Source of the DNA: Craspedostauros australis
Lineage: Eukaryota; Bacillariophyta; Bacillariophyceae; Mastogloiales; Achnanthaceae
DNA: 64,000 bases
NCBI GenBank assembly: GCA_026770025.1
Contig: JAMXDE010000017.1
Span: 186,001-250,000 of the forward strand
Reading direction: 5' to 3'
Part shown: positions 21,401-30,000 of the stretch, one piece after another
Layout: each line of letters starts with the position of its first letter
How positions within the stretch are numbered: the stretch's first letter is position 1
The notes under the pieces: model-generated
Database searches by the model: none
Seen by the model: only the letters and a program-made list of their open reading frames with translations
What the model was told of the DNA's origin: nothing
Program-made: the position numbers and the translations under genes

Positions 21401-23214
21401 AAGGATGTCATCTTGCCCAGCTCCGATGGAATACTGCCCGTGAGCTTTGCATTTCTGGCCAGAATCGACACGAGCCTGCCACAGTTTCCGAGCTCCGATG
21501 GGATGGTGCCGCTGAGACCAGCAGAGCCAACCCGCAGCTCGGTCAGTTGCGTCAGCAGACCGATCGTCGTTGGCAGGCCGCTGGAACGTTTCTCTTGCGT
21601 TGCAGCAGCGTTGCCGCCAAGAGAGTTCTTGGCCAAATTCAAGGTGACGAGGGTGTCGAGGAGACCGAGCTCAGGTGGAATGGTACCCGTCAAGTTGTTC
21701 TCGCGCAGTCGGAGACTCTCCACGAGTTCGTCGCCGTTGCAGGTGGGGCCGTCCCACCTGCACATGTCTTCGGTGATGAGCCAATTCGTGGTATCCAGCC
21801 ATGTCGTGTCGCCATTTGTGCTGTAGTAGATTGATGCCAGCGCGTATTGCTGTTTCAAGCGCGCCGCGGCCGTGGTATTGTCCGCATCTTCACCAAGAAC
21901 CTCCGTCGCAGAATCTATTCTGAATTCCATCATCCAGTCGAACGCTCTGTACTGCGGTGACGCAGTGTCATTGAGGGCTCCCGGATTGATGGTTGTCGTC
22001 TCCGCTTTCAACCACTCTAAGAACTCCGAACGGACTACCGCAGAATCTTTCGGTGGTTCTTCTGTGCCAACAACTCTTTTGCTGCCGCTGCTGCCGCCAG
22101 ACCCGCCCGTGGATAACAGAGAAACCGCAATCACAATGACGGCAATGATGGTCACGCACGTTGCAGTGATCAGCATGAAGAGGCGTCGCTTCTTGTCCAT
22201 CGATTGCTCATCATCCATATCGTCGACGTCGCGCTTCGTTCGTGCGGTGTGGCTGTTGGTTGCGGAACCCGCTTCCGCAGATGCAGATTCCCGCATGGGG
22301 GTCACCTGCGTGGCATGCACCGCGTTTCCGATGAGAGTCTGACGGATCTGTTCTTCCAGATCCTCCGTGGCGACCGCGTTGGCGATCGTCAGCTGTGCAC
22401 CGCTGACCCCTGGCGCCACGGTTTCGGTGAGGTCAGACATGCGAGTTGATCGCCTGCCCATCCGGAAAGCTTCGGGCGAGGATACCTCGTTGCTTCCGAT
22501 TTTATGCGACTCCGTCCAATTCACAGTGTCTGCGTTCGGAGGAGCATCGAACAGGTTGTCATCGTCTTCGCTCGCCTTTTGCTTGGCGTCGCCAGGTGCG
22601 ACTGGGTTGCCTTCGTTTTCCTCGTCTTCGGTGGAGGTGTCCGTGTGAGAGTACAAGGCGATCTTGGCATTGACTCCATCCGCATTGTCCTCGAGCATGG
22701 GCGGGATGCCAACACTAGAATCACCAGACGAGCCAGGTGAGGAGCCCTTTGCCCTTGCTTGATCGGGAGACCCCTGCTTCGTGCGGCTTTGTGAGTTCAA
22801 GGGAGAGTTGGACACCTTGGTTGCTCCCACGGCGGCTCTACGTCTGGGACTGTCATTTCTGGTCTTCCTTTTTGCACCAGATCCGCCAGCACGATTCTGC
22901 CGCTCCACCTTGGCCCGGTGCCGCCGATCGTACGACCGAGTGTCGGCAACAACGGGCGATTTGTCCGTGTTCGACGATGCTGCAGCCTGATCCGTCGTGA
23001 GGTCCAAGATCTGCTGCGATCGGTGGCGTACCAACGGGTCGGTCTGCTGTCGTTGCAGCTCTGATTGAGCCGCTATCTCGTCATCGTCGCTGCTGCTGGA
23101 GTTGCGCGCGTCTTCGGTGGGCGCTTCGTCGCCATCCAGGATGATCAACGAGTCGCTGTCCATCCTAAGGAGCGAGGAAGGACGGTCGCGTTCTGCGGAA
23201 CGGTGCGAAGCCAT
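12427..23214 (-). CDS. LRR membrane protein, copy 3, with a LINE in its intron
   Basis: Exon 1 is 23214-21327; the intron is 21326-12636 (donor GTGAGT, acceptor CCAACAG); exon 2 is 12635-12427. Exon 2 is 209 nt, exactly as in copy 2, and both introns are phase 1. Together they give 698 aa. The N-terminal half is hydrophilic, with a membrane segment at about residues 345-370 (FMLITATCVTIIAVIVIAV) after KKRR. The QRYALASIYYSTNGD cap follows, then LRRs (ENNLTGTIPPELG, GTIPSELGN, GQLPAELGN), and exon 2 adds NKITGTIPLSFLDWP and the GPECTCCNMCE tail. Without the LINE and one target copy the intron would be about 274 bp, close to the 252 bp of copy 2. No coding defect is seen, so this copy may still be expressed if the 8.7-kb intron is spliced. 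Confidence 0.88.
12691..12708. repeat. Left target-site duplication of the LINE
   Basis: TGGTAAGTCCATTGGTAT occurs here and, identically, at 21108-21125 on the other side of the LINE. Eighteen matching bases with no mismatch point to a recent insertion. Confidence 0.93.
12793..15405 (+). CDS. LINE ORF1 protein
   Basis: 870 aa starting at an ATG after an A/C-rich leader. Ser/Thr/Asn-rich, presumably disordered segments (about residues 1-80 and 240-360) flank more ordered parts. The best conserved stretch, about residues 490-720, matches the ORF1 relic at 47486-48500 (for example KEIGFLLYSGGF against KQIGMLTYMGNF, and TVQPWRAVKLEVE against KVQPWQALRLEAD). A short Leu/Gln-rich heptad-like stretch near the C-terminus (AQLLAQVQALRREL) could form a coiled coil. 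No CCHC knuckle or clear RRM is visible. The likely role is binding element RNA, by analogy with other LINE ORF1 proteins. It ends in the ATGA overlap that starts ORF2. Confidence 0.85.
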   Translation: MTSNDEPNTSNREETKAEDGPTLPPPTKEPDKPANPREDDTGNHHRARRQAKRAIPYDGGTEENDPDDVSITYKPRSSTFKTAANKTGIDITPFARATGDGSIDRSAKAAWRARAIWYNKDEATADRENPTIKQWEHFFRDLADGRVTSFGPITLPNRDPTRMRLLQFVINVASTDPHEVFKVHLNDDGTVRTARAVKVWKAANRLMGSNYDLGAAPLADNDIHIDTMEGLTLQTEGAEASTARMSTSQAFAAMPIDTTTGSISTDSESYTSRQPSKRTRFKSPKQTTDMPRVSQNSTNNSQSSGTTSSNDSSTDSGVTRHRSGPRNPANRKPSTDDNSVSSDEESNTSQAKIAPPRHEHTTRFTIKLNVDRTEDDTTAAVRERIKRWFRQVRRIDPTAVILPWRESANTGPHIAHSGQIPERMEDLRTFFQGLRAPSGATGITYAKVRITTRDDPFDITADRNAELNPYYYNEHEGLYKAQLQDAEEVKEIGFLLYSGGFTDVDSTVEIINRSFRRTNSDIRVGGKMKNIIQVSDETREKYREGKRHWTVQPWRAVKLEVERSQAYAAVEEVANLFNTRAERPGATNFRFLPDKKFEQMSRKKSEFRDGLMAKHQAILAVIEYSDSDGVLHLDKKVKGKDNRSITLRKLILRETTNDGKRIFHSVDRARGTDDQVVAHSFPEYLEPAKHFMSLLPAIARHKVGPKAEKWFSPEVWIASLNIVYDPATNDYTSPDTHNLEDIADEEFPASVIITNIPDMMPTTHRPAALDNRSLFNPNSTIGTANRSIDSAYTAAPNLTTGDQTDSGSNAPNTPNTTSHTTEGILRTGANTRYNQPQTREAQLLAQVQALRRELGKPDGDPPQPNGGQSP
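15402..20960 (+). CDS. LINE ORF2: AP endonuclease, reverse transcriptase, RNase H, zinc motif
   Basis: 1852 aa. Domains in order: APE-type endonuclease (about residues 45-310: ATLNVGS near 50, DILMMTEVG, IIGGDVNMD near 228, and a closing SWDHRMVW); reverse transcriptase (about 620-960: motif A NDAKGCYDR near 772, motif C YVDD at 884); RNase H (about 1365-1515: SDAS, NRAELAG, CDNNRAL, NDLAD); and a Cys/His motif CPRCGRPEDNTHILMC near 1622. All expected catalytic acidic residues appear present. Its ATG overlaps the ORF1 stop as ATGA, which suggests termination-reinitiation. It would nick the target and copy the RNA in place. No internal stop is seen. Confidence 0.95.
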   Translation: MIGSHRRAQSSPDTDGPNTPGNSSSDESNLQQQHLGQTTNQKANTQIRIATLNVGSLPTDPTDPKNDDLWQTIRQHHIDILMMTEVGINWSKTPSDSTLARRADRQLRMAKIATAHCHTDSDSPRQWGGTAVLSHGNIAGRVLSSSNDPGKCGRWASVLLQGRQGIKVRIASVYVPTKSTQTSGTVYNQQAVKAAQRQSTLDPIDLLIADLQAQIARWQQAGETVIIGGDVNMDVRRSKITNMLLAEGLQEHHTNNIRHPYATMIRNRRRTPIDGIWATNDVQPNQMGLTPYGSWDHRMVWFDISTNHLFGHTKQPTPPFRGRRLQLSQPTTVRRYVQVYESQANSLHLLERAQSLNQAVSNDQMTPLQIQTLEKIDNDRTQAILQAERKCRKIKAGKVPFSPIVSKLRWEHQFWTLSIKRRQGHNIKGRTIDKAKKKAHIQQRTKHMTTAEMHRHRNAAWKAYQQEKKHATEHRRSFLADDEDEVANTGGDTAKYRAQLLQREETKATYRRIRWSLQADDSNAQVSMVIDDGPGGENNLLTAGEEVARACCKTNIDKYSQAWQAEVCQRPLKRSLGRFGSSPAATAILNGIIPSQIRNNTSDTLHSLRRPQRATPWPPDLLHISQEDHSRGWARIKESTSSGPSGIHFGCWKVNATIPALATIDSIMRAIPYRTGYSLKRWQQCIDIQLRKKPGNLAVTKTRTIGLMEGDFNMNNRLLGKQARSHAESNLTLATEQFGSRKAHTAQEVLLNTVLIDDIARITGAHYAICSNDAKGCYDRIAHPIFSLALQRQGVPTAPITSTLRTLQSMTHRIRTSAGTSVSSYSGKQRHNYLQGLVQGLGSAPTGWLLISSAIIDSMRARGYGLNLPDPITRDGHTIMGTAYVDDTNIMQSLPPTTPNEQAQSFQAAVDHWDGLLTATGGALEPSKSFWQLIRFKWQRTKWVYDNKMPTTNVCMNTPTGERTQLALTGPRSASKYLGMVSRRDGRQSEHTQYLLQKSLTWAARIRASRITRQDTEVAIKSVLWPSLQYSSPATTMSTDQWNKVMSTALTTALPAMGIARTIARQYVFGHKDAMGMGVLHLYTAQVTSHLEMVLKHFERPTATGRLLRTSLHHLELWTGLPGLLQQHEKAWGNWTCSGWWQNTFKSASKLGIQMTDQSHPSKIPRTGDSPIMNLAITSGLHRQTLALANVARLHLRVLWLSDISTADGSQIRPTILQRERLPSRGITWPSVGKVTKSAWEAWEAVLSTVAAPDQPGWHLRTQLGPWQGAPAGRDTQLPDGTISPFDRPAPAAATDPRPALVVDRALRRSGMAITSSGRIDRSPTPATIREWLHRKGPAAEAMLPDIHIRGDVHAIVRSIAAGTCVACSDASAKDHKGSAAAIIQSGLQDDAHQIVATAAVPEGSHPTDSNRAELAGVLISIWLITSVAEWSDIQGSATVACDNNRALQAIDPDRWPEPRKKDFDLWSEVVRNLRQTRVRFTPQEVKGHADDSGEPITAWESLNDLADGYAGYHWDRFYASSSRAPAMVVPTEGWTLSTAAGPLTDLDYWTVSSLIDDGGIKKKWCERWGASSPTNVDWEPMRSVSRRWSGGKRRTLLKLMTGTGASGKNMQRRQQEQSAECPRCGRPEDNTHILMCPSAASQSIWAKAILKVRSIVRPPTTPPEVAQLVCTAIKRITSGGIPPSGIRTSPTQNIQVRQANIGWVALIWGGWSTSWRDQAPPMAPHRRRRAPKLLRDWQVSITNLMWHTVLQQWHDRNETKAEQTSQGMTALLQQQLHRLRTTPTDAIPAVLRPLWSNPPATAQIAALVPWVQAMQQGLGLAAPDIPTVLTNWMKNQRRRHRAPATRPSNPA
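21108..21125. repeat. Right target-site duplication of the LINE
   Basis: Identical to 12691-12708. It directly follows the TATATA end of the element. Confidence 0.93.
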
Positions 23215-24910
23215 GGTGATGGATTGTGTCTGCTATTGTGACTTTCGTTGGTGATGCTGCTGAGAATGGTATCAGAACTATGCCGGTTGGTTGGTTGGCC
23301 GATGCTGAACCGTTGTGTACTCTGCAAGTATGCAATGTAATGTAATGAAGTGTAGTGTAGTGTAGTGTAGTGTAATCGTATGGTTGCCATCCACAGACCG
23401 GTTATCTCTCACTTGTCCTCTGCGTATCGTACGACTATGGCAATCGTCTTGGTTCATGAACCAGTATGAGGATGAAGATGCTGACACACAAGCCTGACCC
23501 TTTCGGCGCCGACTGTTTGTTCTTCGCCTTGGAGGTGTGGCGAGTTCTCGCGGTGTAGTACCAATGCTCTTTGTGTTACTCGTGGCGAACGACGATGGCC
23601 TGGGAGCGCTTTGGAGGAACGGACCAAAAGGGAGTGGTGTTTTGTCACCTTTTTGGGTTTTCAACGATCATCGAAGAAGATTTATGGATACCGTGCGGCA
23701 AGAAGGCACATGCAAAGCGCTCGGCAAGTCCCGTTGACAAACAAAATGATGACGAACGAAATCTCGCTGGATGAAAGATTGCCCGAGAAGGATAGGACGC
23801 CTAAATGTGAGTCCACAGCACAGTCACGATGAGGCTTTCTGCAACGGCGATGGAAGCTCCGCGGTTGAGCAATTAGTCCTTCCTGCAGCCAGAACACAAC
23901 GCGTTGCGCTCATACCTTGCTGGCGCATCTTGGTCCAACGGTTTGGTTGCGTGTCAGGTTAGCTTCCGACAACCTCCTTCCATTTTGGTAGGAATACTAG
24001 TTTTGAAGTTAGGAGGAGGAGAAGCTCGGTTCCATTTCCTCGCTTGCGACGTGTCAAGGAACAAACTTTGAGAGAGGAGGTGTGACAACCCATGGAAGCC
24101 CTCTATTGACTCGCTTCGGCATGAATACGGCTTGCTATCCTGGCATACCAGCACGCAATTTGGAAACTGGAGGGCCACCTTCTGGTCATGATCTTGCTAC
24201 GATGTGTTTGAGATGTTAGAGCAAGGCGCGAGTGCAGTGGTGGCCATACCGTAGTTGAACAGATAGATTTCTGCTTTGGCGGTTTTGCGCTGTTCCGATT
24301 TCGGCAAAGCGGAAGAATCCTCCCGTGATGAGAATTCCATGGGTACATAGTACTACTTTGGAGTATAGAGGCTGCTGATCATGTCTTCTGCAGAGGAGAA
24401 CCCGTCATGGATTGGGCAGAAGCATTGGTCAGGTGCGGAAAGTGTGAGAGGCGAACTCAACCACGGACAAGGTACGACTATGAATCACAAGCATGATCCC
24501 TGTGTCAAGTGATGTTGATAGCAATCTCGCCCATGCACAAGCCAAATAATCGTCTGTCATGCATACATTCCTGCATGCATCCCGGCAACGGACAATCACA
24601 ATCACAACAAGAATGGCAAGCCACCATCACCAACGGATGGGACGTGTCCGCCGTCATTGATCACGTTCTTACTTCACTATACCGCATTTCCAACAACTCT
24701 TTCTTTCTCTTCTCTCGACGAACTCAAAAAACTTGGAGCTTTTCTGCTACGCACTATTGGTATCCATTCATCTCTGCTTCAGGATCCGAAGATTCTCAGT
24801 CTATTCCCTATCGCTCTCCATTCAATGCGATGCAACGCAAACACGATTGGAAGATTCCATTGCTCCACCGTCTCGAATCTCCACTCATCCCAACCACGAC
24901 ATTCATTCAT
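23215..24910. other. Intergenic region between LRR copy 3 and the FAD4-like gene
   Basis: It contains a (TGTAG)n run at 23350-23375 just upstream of copy 3. Otherwise only short frames on both strands are present, none with a recognisable domain. No RNA gene was recognised. Confidence 0.5.
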
Positions 24911-25975
24911 TCATTCCAACCGGTACTCTCCCCGCAGCGTCTTGGCCTTCAGCTCCGCATCCAACTTCCAGGCGTTGCTTTCGACGCCGTTCCATCGGTA
25001 CACCTGATGCTCCAACCACCGAAAGAACCCGGTGCGATCCAACGTGCGATTGCAAATACCCGAGATGATGCAGTAGTTGCCATCGTACGGCGCGATGTGA
25101 TGCTGCGCATGTGGTGCGCGCGCGATGGTCCAACCCCATTTCTGCAACGTATTGACCCATTTGGGAACCTGATTCAGCGTCATGTGCGACCATTTGTGAA
25201 ATTCCTGCGACAGAATCTCAAAGACGCAGAACGTGGTGAAGAAGAAGGTCGTGGCGGGTCCCGTGATGGCGGCGATGAGCGCCATCGTGATGGGACCGAA
25301 CGGCGTGCAGAGCTTGTAGACGTTGTTGCAGAACCCGCGTTCCGTGATGGTCCATGGCGCGCTGTGGTGTCCCTGGAAGGCCGCGATGATGTTGCCCATG
25401 ATGGGCGTGCGGCCGTTGCCGTAGTTGTCGACGCTCCAGTGCAGGACGCCGGAGCCGAAGTCGGCCAGGATCCAGCTGCTCAGCGTGAGGAAGATGGATT
25501 GCAGGATGGTAGCGACGAGGTTGCCGCCGTTGAGGTTCAGCATGCCCTGGAAGGCCGTGGCGGCGAAGGTGGCGTGTGCGAGGAATGTGCCCGTCACGAT
25601 GGCGACCTGGTATGGCTTGGTCTCCAAATCGTCGCCCTCGACGACGACCTGCGCGACCTTGCCTTTGGGTCGGTCCAAGCCGGAGCCCTCCAATCCGAAG
25701 ACGAAGCCGTCATCGAGGTAGGACTTGGCTGGTGCTGCCGATTCGGCGCTGCTGCTTGCACTGAGCTGGGCATTGCTGCCCTCCTCTTCCTTCGATTGAG
25801 CCGCCGTGGCTTCAGGAGGTGACAGAGTGGACGAGAAGAGAGCAGTTCTCTGCGCTGCTGGTGCAACTCGCGATGCTCTTGAGTGAATTGGAGTTTGGAA
25901 TGCTTCGACGCTCTGCTCGAATCTGCTTGCCGCGATGGCAACGACGGCGACTACTGCTTGGGACGAAACTCTCAT
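24911..25975 (-). CDS. FAD4: FAD4 / TMEM189 (Kua)-type lipid desaturase, probably plastid
   Basis: 354 aa, single exon. The leader has a hydrophobic stretch followed by SVEA-FQTP; an aromatic residue just after the signal cleavage site is the hallmark of heterokont plastid preproteins. Membrane segments lie around residues 120-190 and 235-260. The His-rich signature of the family is present in order: DFGSGVLHWSVDNYGNG, FQGHH, EFHKWSH, HAQHH. The plant plastid enzyme makes the trans-delta3 double bond of palmitate in phosphatidylglycerol; the animal relative makes plasmalogens. The leader favours the plastid role. The length fits the family plus transit peptide. It is divergent from the INPP4-type gene, with about 1.06 kb between the starts. 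Confidence 0.88.
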   Translation of the reverse strand: MRVSSQAVVAVVAIAASRFEQSVEAFQTPIHSRASRVAPAAQRTALFSSTLSPPEATAAQSKEEEGSNAQLSASSSAESAAPAKSYLDDGFVFGLEGSGLDRPKGKVAQVVVEGDDLETKPYQVAIVTGTFLAHATFAATAFQGMLNLNGGNLVATILQSIFLTLSSWILADFGSGVLHWSVDNYGNGRTPIMGNIIAAFQGHHSAPWTITERGFCNNVYKLCTPFGPITMALIAAITGPATTFFFTTFCVFEILSQEFHKWSHMTLNQVPKWVNTLQKWGWTIARAPHAQHHIAPYDGNYCIISGICNRTLDRTGFFRWLEHQVYRWNGVESNAWKLDAELKAKTLRGEYRLE

Positions 25976-27038
25976 CGTGCTTATTGTTCTATAATCCTAC
26001 TCTGTAATTGATATGATATGATATGATATGATACGCTGTGGTAGCATGTACTCGTATTCTGCTGCAGTGATTCAGATTCTGCGTCCTCTCAATGCGGAGT
26101 TGTGTGTCGATTTGTTCTGCGTTGCTCACCTCACCTCATCCATTGTTGTTGTTGTTGTCGTTGTCGTTGTTCATGCTGCTGTCGTTACCGTCGTTGTTGT
26201 TACTGGTGGTGGTCGAGGTGGCGATGACGGTGTTGTTCCTTGAAGAAAGGCAACAACAGCATCACACCTCCTCTCTCTCCTCTGCTTGTTCTTCGCCTCA
26301 TGGTTGGTGCCGCGTTTTGTGACGACGCACACAAAGAAGTGAGTGCGTATGGCGATTCAACCTCCCTGCGTGGGTATTGTCTGAGTCAGTCAAAGCCAAT
26401 CATGCTCCACCAATCGTGGTTGGTTGGATGGAATGACATGATTGTGACGTCATGTAGTCAATATTGGACCACTCCGATTAAAGAAACTGCTCACGCTCGC
26501 GATGACCGTTACGGTGGGAAAATTGGCATTTTTGAGAGAGAGCGGAACTGATCGCCCACCACCGCGAAAGCACGAGGCGGCGTGACAACAATGACGAGCC
26601 CCAACCCATCACAACATTTGGTTCTGCACAACTGGACAACTGGACAACTGGACAAGTGCTATTCCGGAGGTGTCGCAACCCATCTCGTCTCTCGACATCA
26701 GGTCATCGACCCTGCGGTCACGAGCAGCATACTAATACCATAGGTCGTATTCTATAATACGTTGTTCCACCATACGACTACATACGTACTCCTCTGCAAG
26801 CTGCTGCCCATCTGAAGAGAGAGAAGAGCACAAGCGCATCCATCGATCTCGGCGGTTGAGGAAGCTCCAGAATAGTAGCACTCGCAGCAGGTCCTCCACA
26901 CTCCAACACTCCTCGATCTTTGCACAAAGCCAGGTTGAAGTTCCGCTCACTTCTGCAACCAAGAGATAGAAGGAGCAAGCCGACACCTCCATCCACCACA
27001 GACAACGGCAGCAGGCAACGGCAGCAGGCAAACGCAAG
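25976..27038. other. Divergent promoter region of the FAD4-like and INPP4-like genes
   Basis: Holds (ATATG)n at 26009-26034, a GTT/GTC-rich tract at about 26140-26215, three short tandem repeats of AACTGGAC near 26630-26660, and a TTCTATAATAC sequence near 26750. No coding frame of interest was found. Confidence 0.5.
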
Positions 27039-30000
27039 ATGGTGGGCTTCCCCGGCCGCAAGAACTCTGGCCTGTCCACCAACAGCGTGGATGCGGCCGC
27101 CGCGACGACGTCGCCATCGCATGGCACGCCTCCCACATCGCTGGGCGTTCCGGCCGTCGGAATGACGGAAGGCGGCATCCAGACGACATCGGCAGGGTCG
27201 CTCAAGTCCTACAACCTCATGTCCAGCCTGGAACGTCAGTACGCGGCGCCCGTGGGACAGCGCGTCTTCCTCTTCATCGCGGCAAGCCCCGAATGCAGCC
27301 TGGAGGGCGGCGTCGAGACCATCCTCAAGTACAAGGCCAAGTCCGCCAGCGGTCCCAAGCTGTCCGACGGCTCCGTCTCCACATCGCAGCCCTTCGAGGA
27401 GCAGCCCGGCGGCGATGACTTTGATGCGTTCGCCTTTCTCAACAACGGCGATCAACCGCCGGCGCCCAATGCCGCGCAAATGAACGGCGGTCGCAAGAAG
27501 GGCATCGGCGGCTTCTTCCGACAGGTCGCGGCGTCGACGACGGCCACGCTGGAGCGCCAGATGCAAGGATTGGCGGTGCGCATGGACAAGGGCCGCAATC
27601 CGGATGTGCTGCGCGTGGCCATGTACGACGTGCATTCGGGCGAGTTGCTCTGCGTTTCCGAACCGGAACCCGTGCCGCCGGTCGAAGAAACGTGCCCCGT
27701 CAAGTTCGCCGTGCCTCTCGTTGTCGATGGCAAACGTCGTCAGCAGTCATTCGTGCTCAAGCTGTGGATGCAATCGGGAGCCTCCGTGCTGCAGGCCACG
27801 AAGGGATTGGCGCGCAACTACCTCATGGGGCAGGCCACCGTCGATTGCGCCAAGCTCCTGCCGTTGGCCGGCAGCATCGTGTCCATCCCGCTGTCGAGCC
27901 ATCTCGTCGTGGGTGGATCGCTGCAGGTCTGCCCGCTGGCCGATGTCAAGTTCCCCATGCTGTGCACGCGCGGCTGGTCCCTGACGGATCCCGACATGTC
28001 GGCCTACTCCTCGCAGCTGGCTTACCTGCCGCTGGATCAGTCCTACCAGATCAATCCCTACTCGCCAGAGAACAAGGTCAAGGCGCATGCCAAGTGGCTG
28101 CTGGCCACGGAACGCGCGACGGAGACTGCCATCGTCCTGCCCCTCGCAGCGGCCATCACGGAGGCGGCCACTCGGGCGTGTCACGCGTCCCTCATGCATG
28201 CGCAGACCGTCGGTCAGGTTCTGCGTTTGAATCGTCACGACGTCAAGGATCCCAGCAAGGCGGTGTGCCAGTTCCAGGTCTCGGCCGTGCAGACGGGACC
28301 CGCCCCGCCCACCGTGCCACCCGTTGCGGGTTGCATCGTGACCATCGCGTGGCGACGTCCCGATTCCATCTTTGAGATCGAGCTCGTGGGCAACGATCAC
28401 ACCGTGCCCCTGCTGGTCGACGCACCGCAGGTGCAAACGGACCCCGTCATCCGGCGCGAATTTTATCCCAAAATGTGCACGACCAACATCCTGCCGTCCA
28501 TCCTCGATACGTTGGGTGGTCAGCTGCCACCCAGCGGATACCTCCTGGGCGGTCTCTACATCGGCGTGCAGGTCGTGCGTCGGCGTGGTGGCATCAATTC
28601 CGCGGAGCCCATGACGGAGATGTGGGAGACGCAGATCAACCTCGAGACCTTCGTCAATCATGCCGGCTCGCCGATGCAGGTGCCGCTGTACAAGGAGGGG
28701 CAGGTCGCCGGCCACATCCTCATGTCGGTGCAGGTCGCCATGCCGACGCCGCAGCAGAAGGCCAGCGAGAAGCAGATTCGACCCGCCAAGGAAGGTCTCG
28801 TCTCGTTCGTCGGTCTGGACAAGTGGCCCGATGGCGTTGCGCCATTGATGGATGACGGTCTGCACGAGAACGAGAACGCCGTGCCCGGTGATCCGTTGCG
28901 CAAGCAACAGCTCAGCACGATGGGGCTTTTCTGCACCGTGCCGTACATGGATCAGCATCTGCCCATGCGACAGTCGGATTGGGAAGGCTTGCAGGACCGC
29001 GCTCTGGCCTACAAGCAGGCCCTGATCCAGCCGCAGCAGGGCATCCGCCCGCACCAAACGCGCACGCCCAAGTGCTTTCGTCCCAGTTCCAGTCGTCCCA
29101 CCGTGCTGCTGAGCGGATTGCCGTTCAATGCGCACAACGCCATCCTCAATGTCATGGACGTGTCGGTGGGATCGCCGCCGCTGTCGTCCGACAACCAGGA
29201 ACTGCCCGGAGCGCTGTTCCATAACATCACGTGCGGCGCACCGGCAGATCACGCACGCGGTTTCGGTAACATCCTGGAGGACCTCACAAAGGCCACAGCG
29301 GCGCGTGGTGGATTGCGCCGTCTCGAATCGCAGCGAGCGCAGTGCTACCACGAGCTGCAGCAGGCGCAGACCATGCTCATCAACGGAGTTGGCACCTTCC
29401 TCGCATCCGTGCGTCCCATCAACCACGTGCCATCGCGGCATGCCGAATTGCAAGGCCTGCGTCTCAAGGTCTTTGAATGCGTGCAGAATCTGCATCACAT
29501 CACTTGGCACTGCGCAGTGAGAAGGGCCAACGTCTTCTCGCAGTCGCTGGGATTGGCCATCACGAGCTACATGGCCTGCATCAGCGACGTGAGCCGCATC
29601 TCCACGACGTGGCCCGAATTGTGGAAGCGCCATGGTTTCCTCGTCAGCTTTGAGGGTTTGCTGAGCGCCGTCGGCAAGGAGCTCGGCATGATCGAGGATG
29701 CCAGCGTCGCCATCGCCATGCTGCGCATGGTGCGCGTGACCTTCGTCAGCGGCGCAGCACCGCAAGGTGCCGTGGCCGTGCCGTCGTCACCGTACCTCAA
29801 ATGGCTCTGCATCACGGGCACCGGGGTGGGATCGGCACGTCAGTTTCTCGTCCAGATCGGTGTCGACGATCAGTACTACCAGCAGCGCATTCCGGCGCCT
29901 TTGCAGAACGGAGCCACCGTCCAGATGTTCCCGATCTTGTGGGAGGTCGGCGTAGACATTCGACAATGGGGTGCGCACAACGCCAAGAACGTGCAGCAGC

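Noticed and set aside
24509-25822. 437-codon plus-strand frame
   Set aside because: Opposite strand of the FAD4-like gene; no family similarity, and the minus frame has all the His motifs.
27747-29765. 672-codon minus-strand frame
   Set aside because: Antisense shadow of the INPP4-type gene in GC-rich coding sequence.
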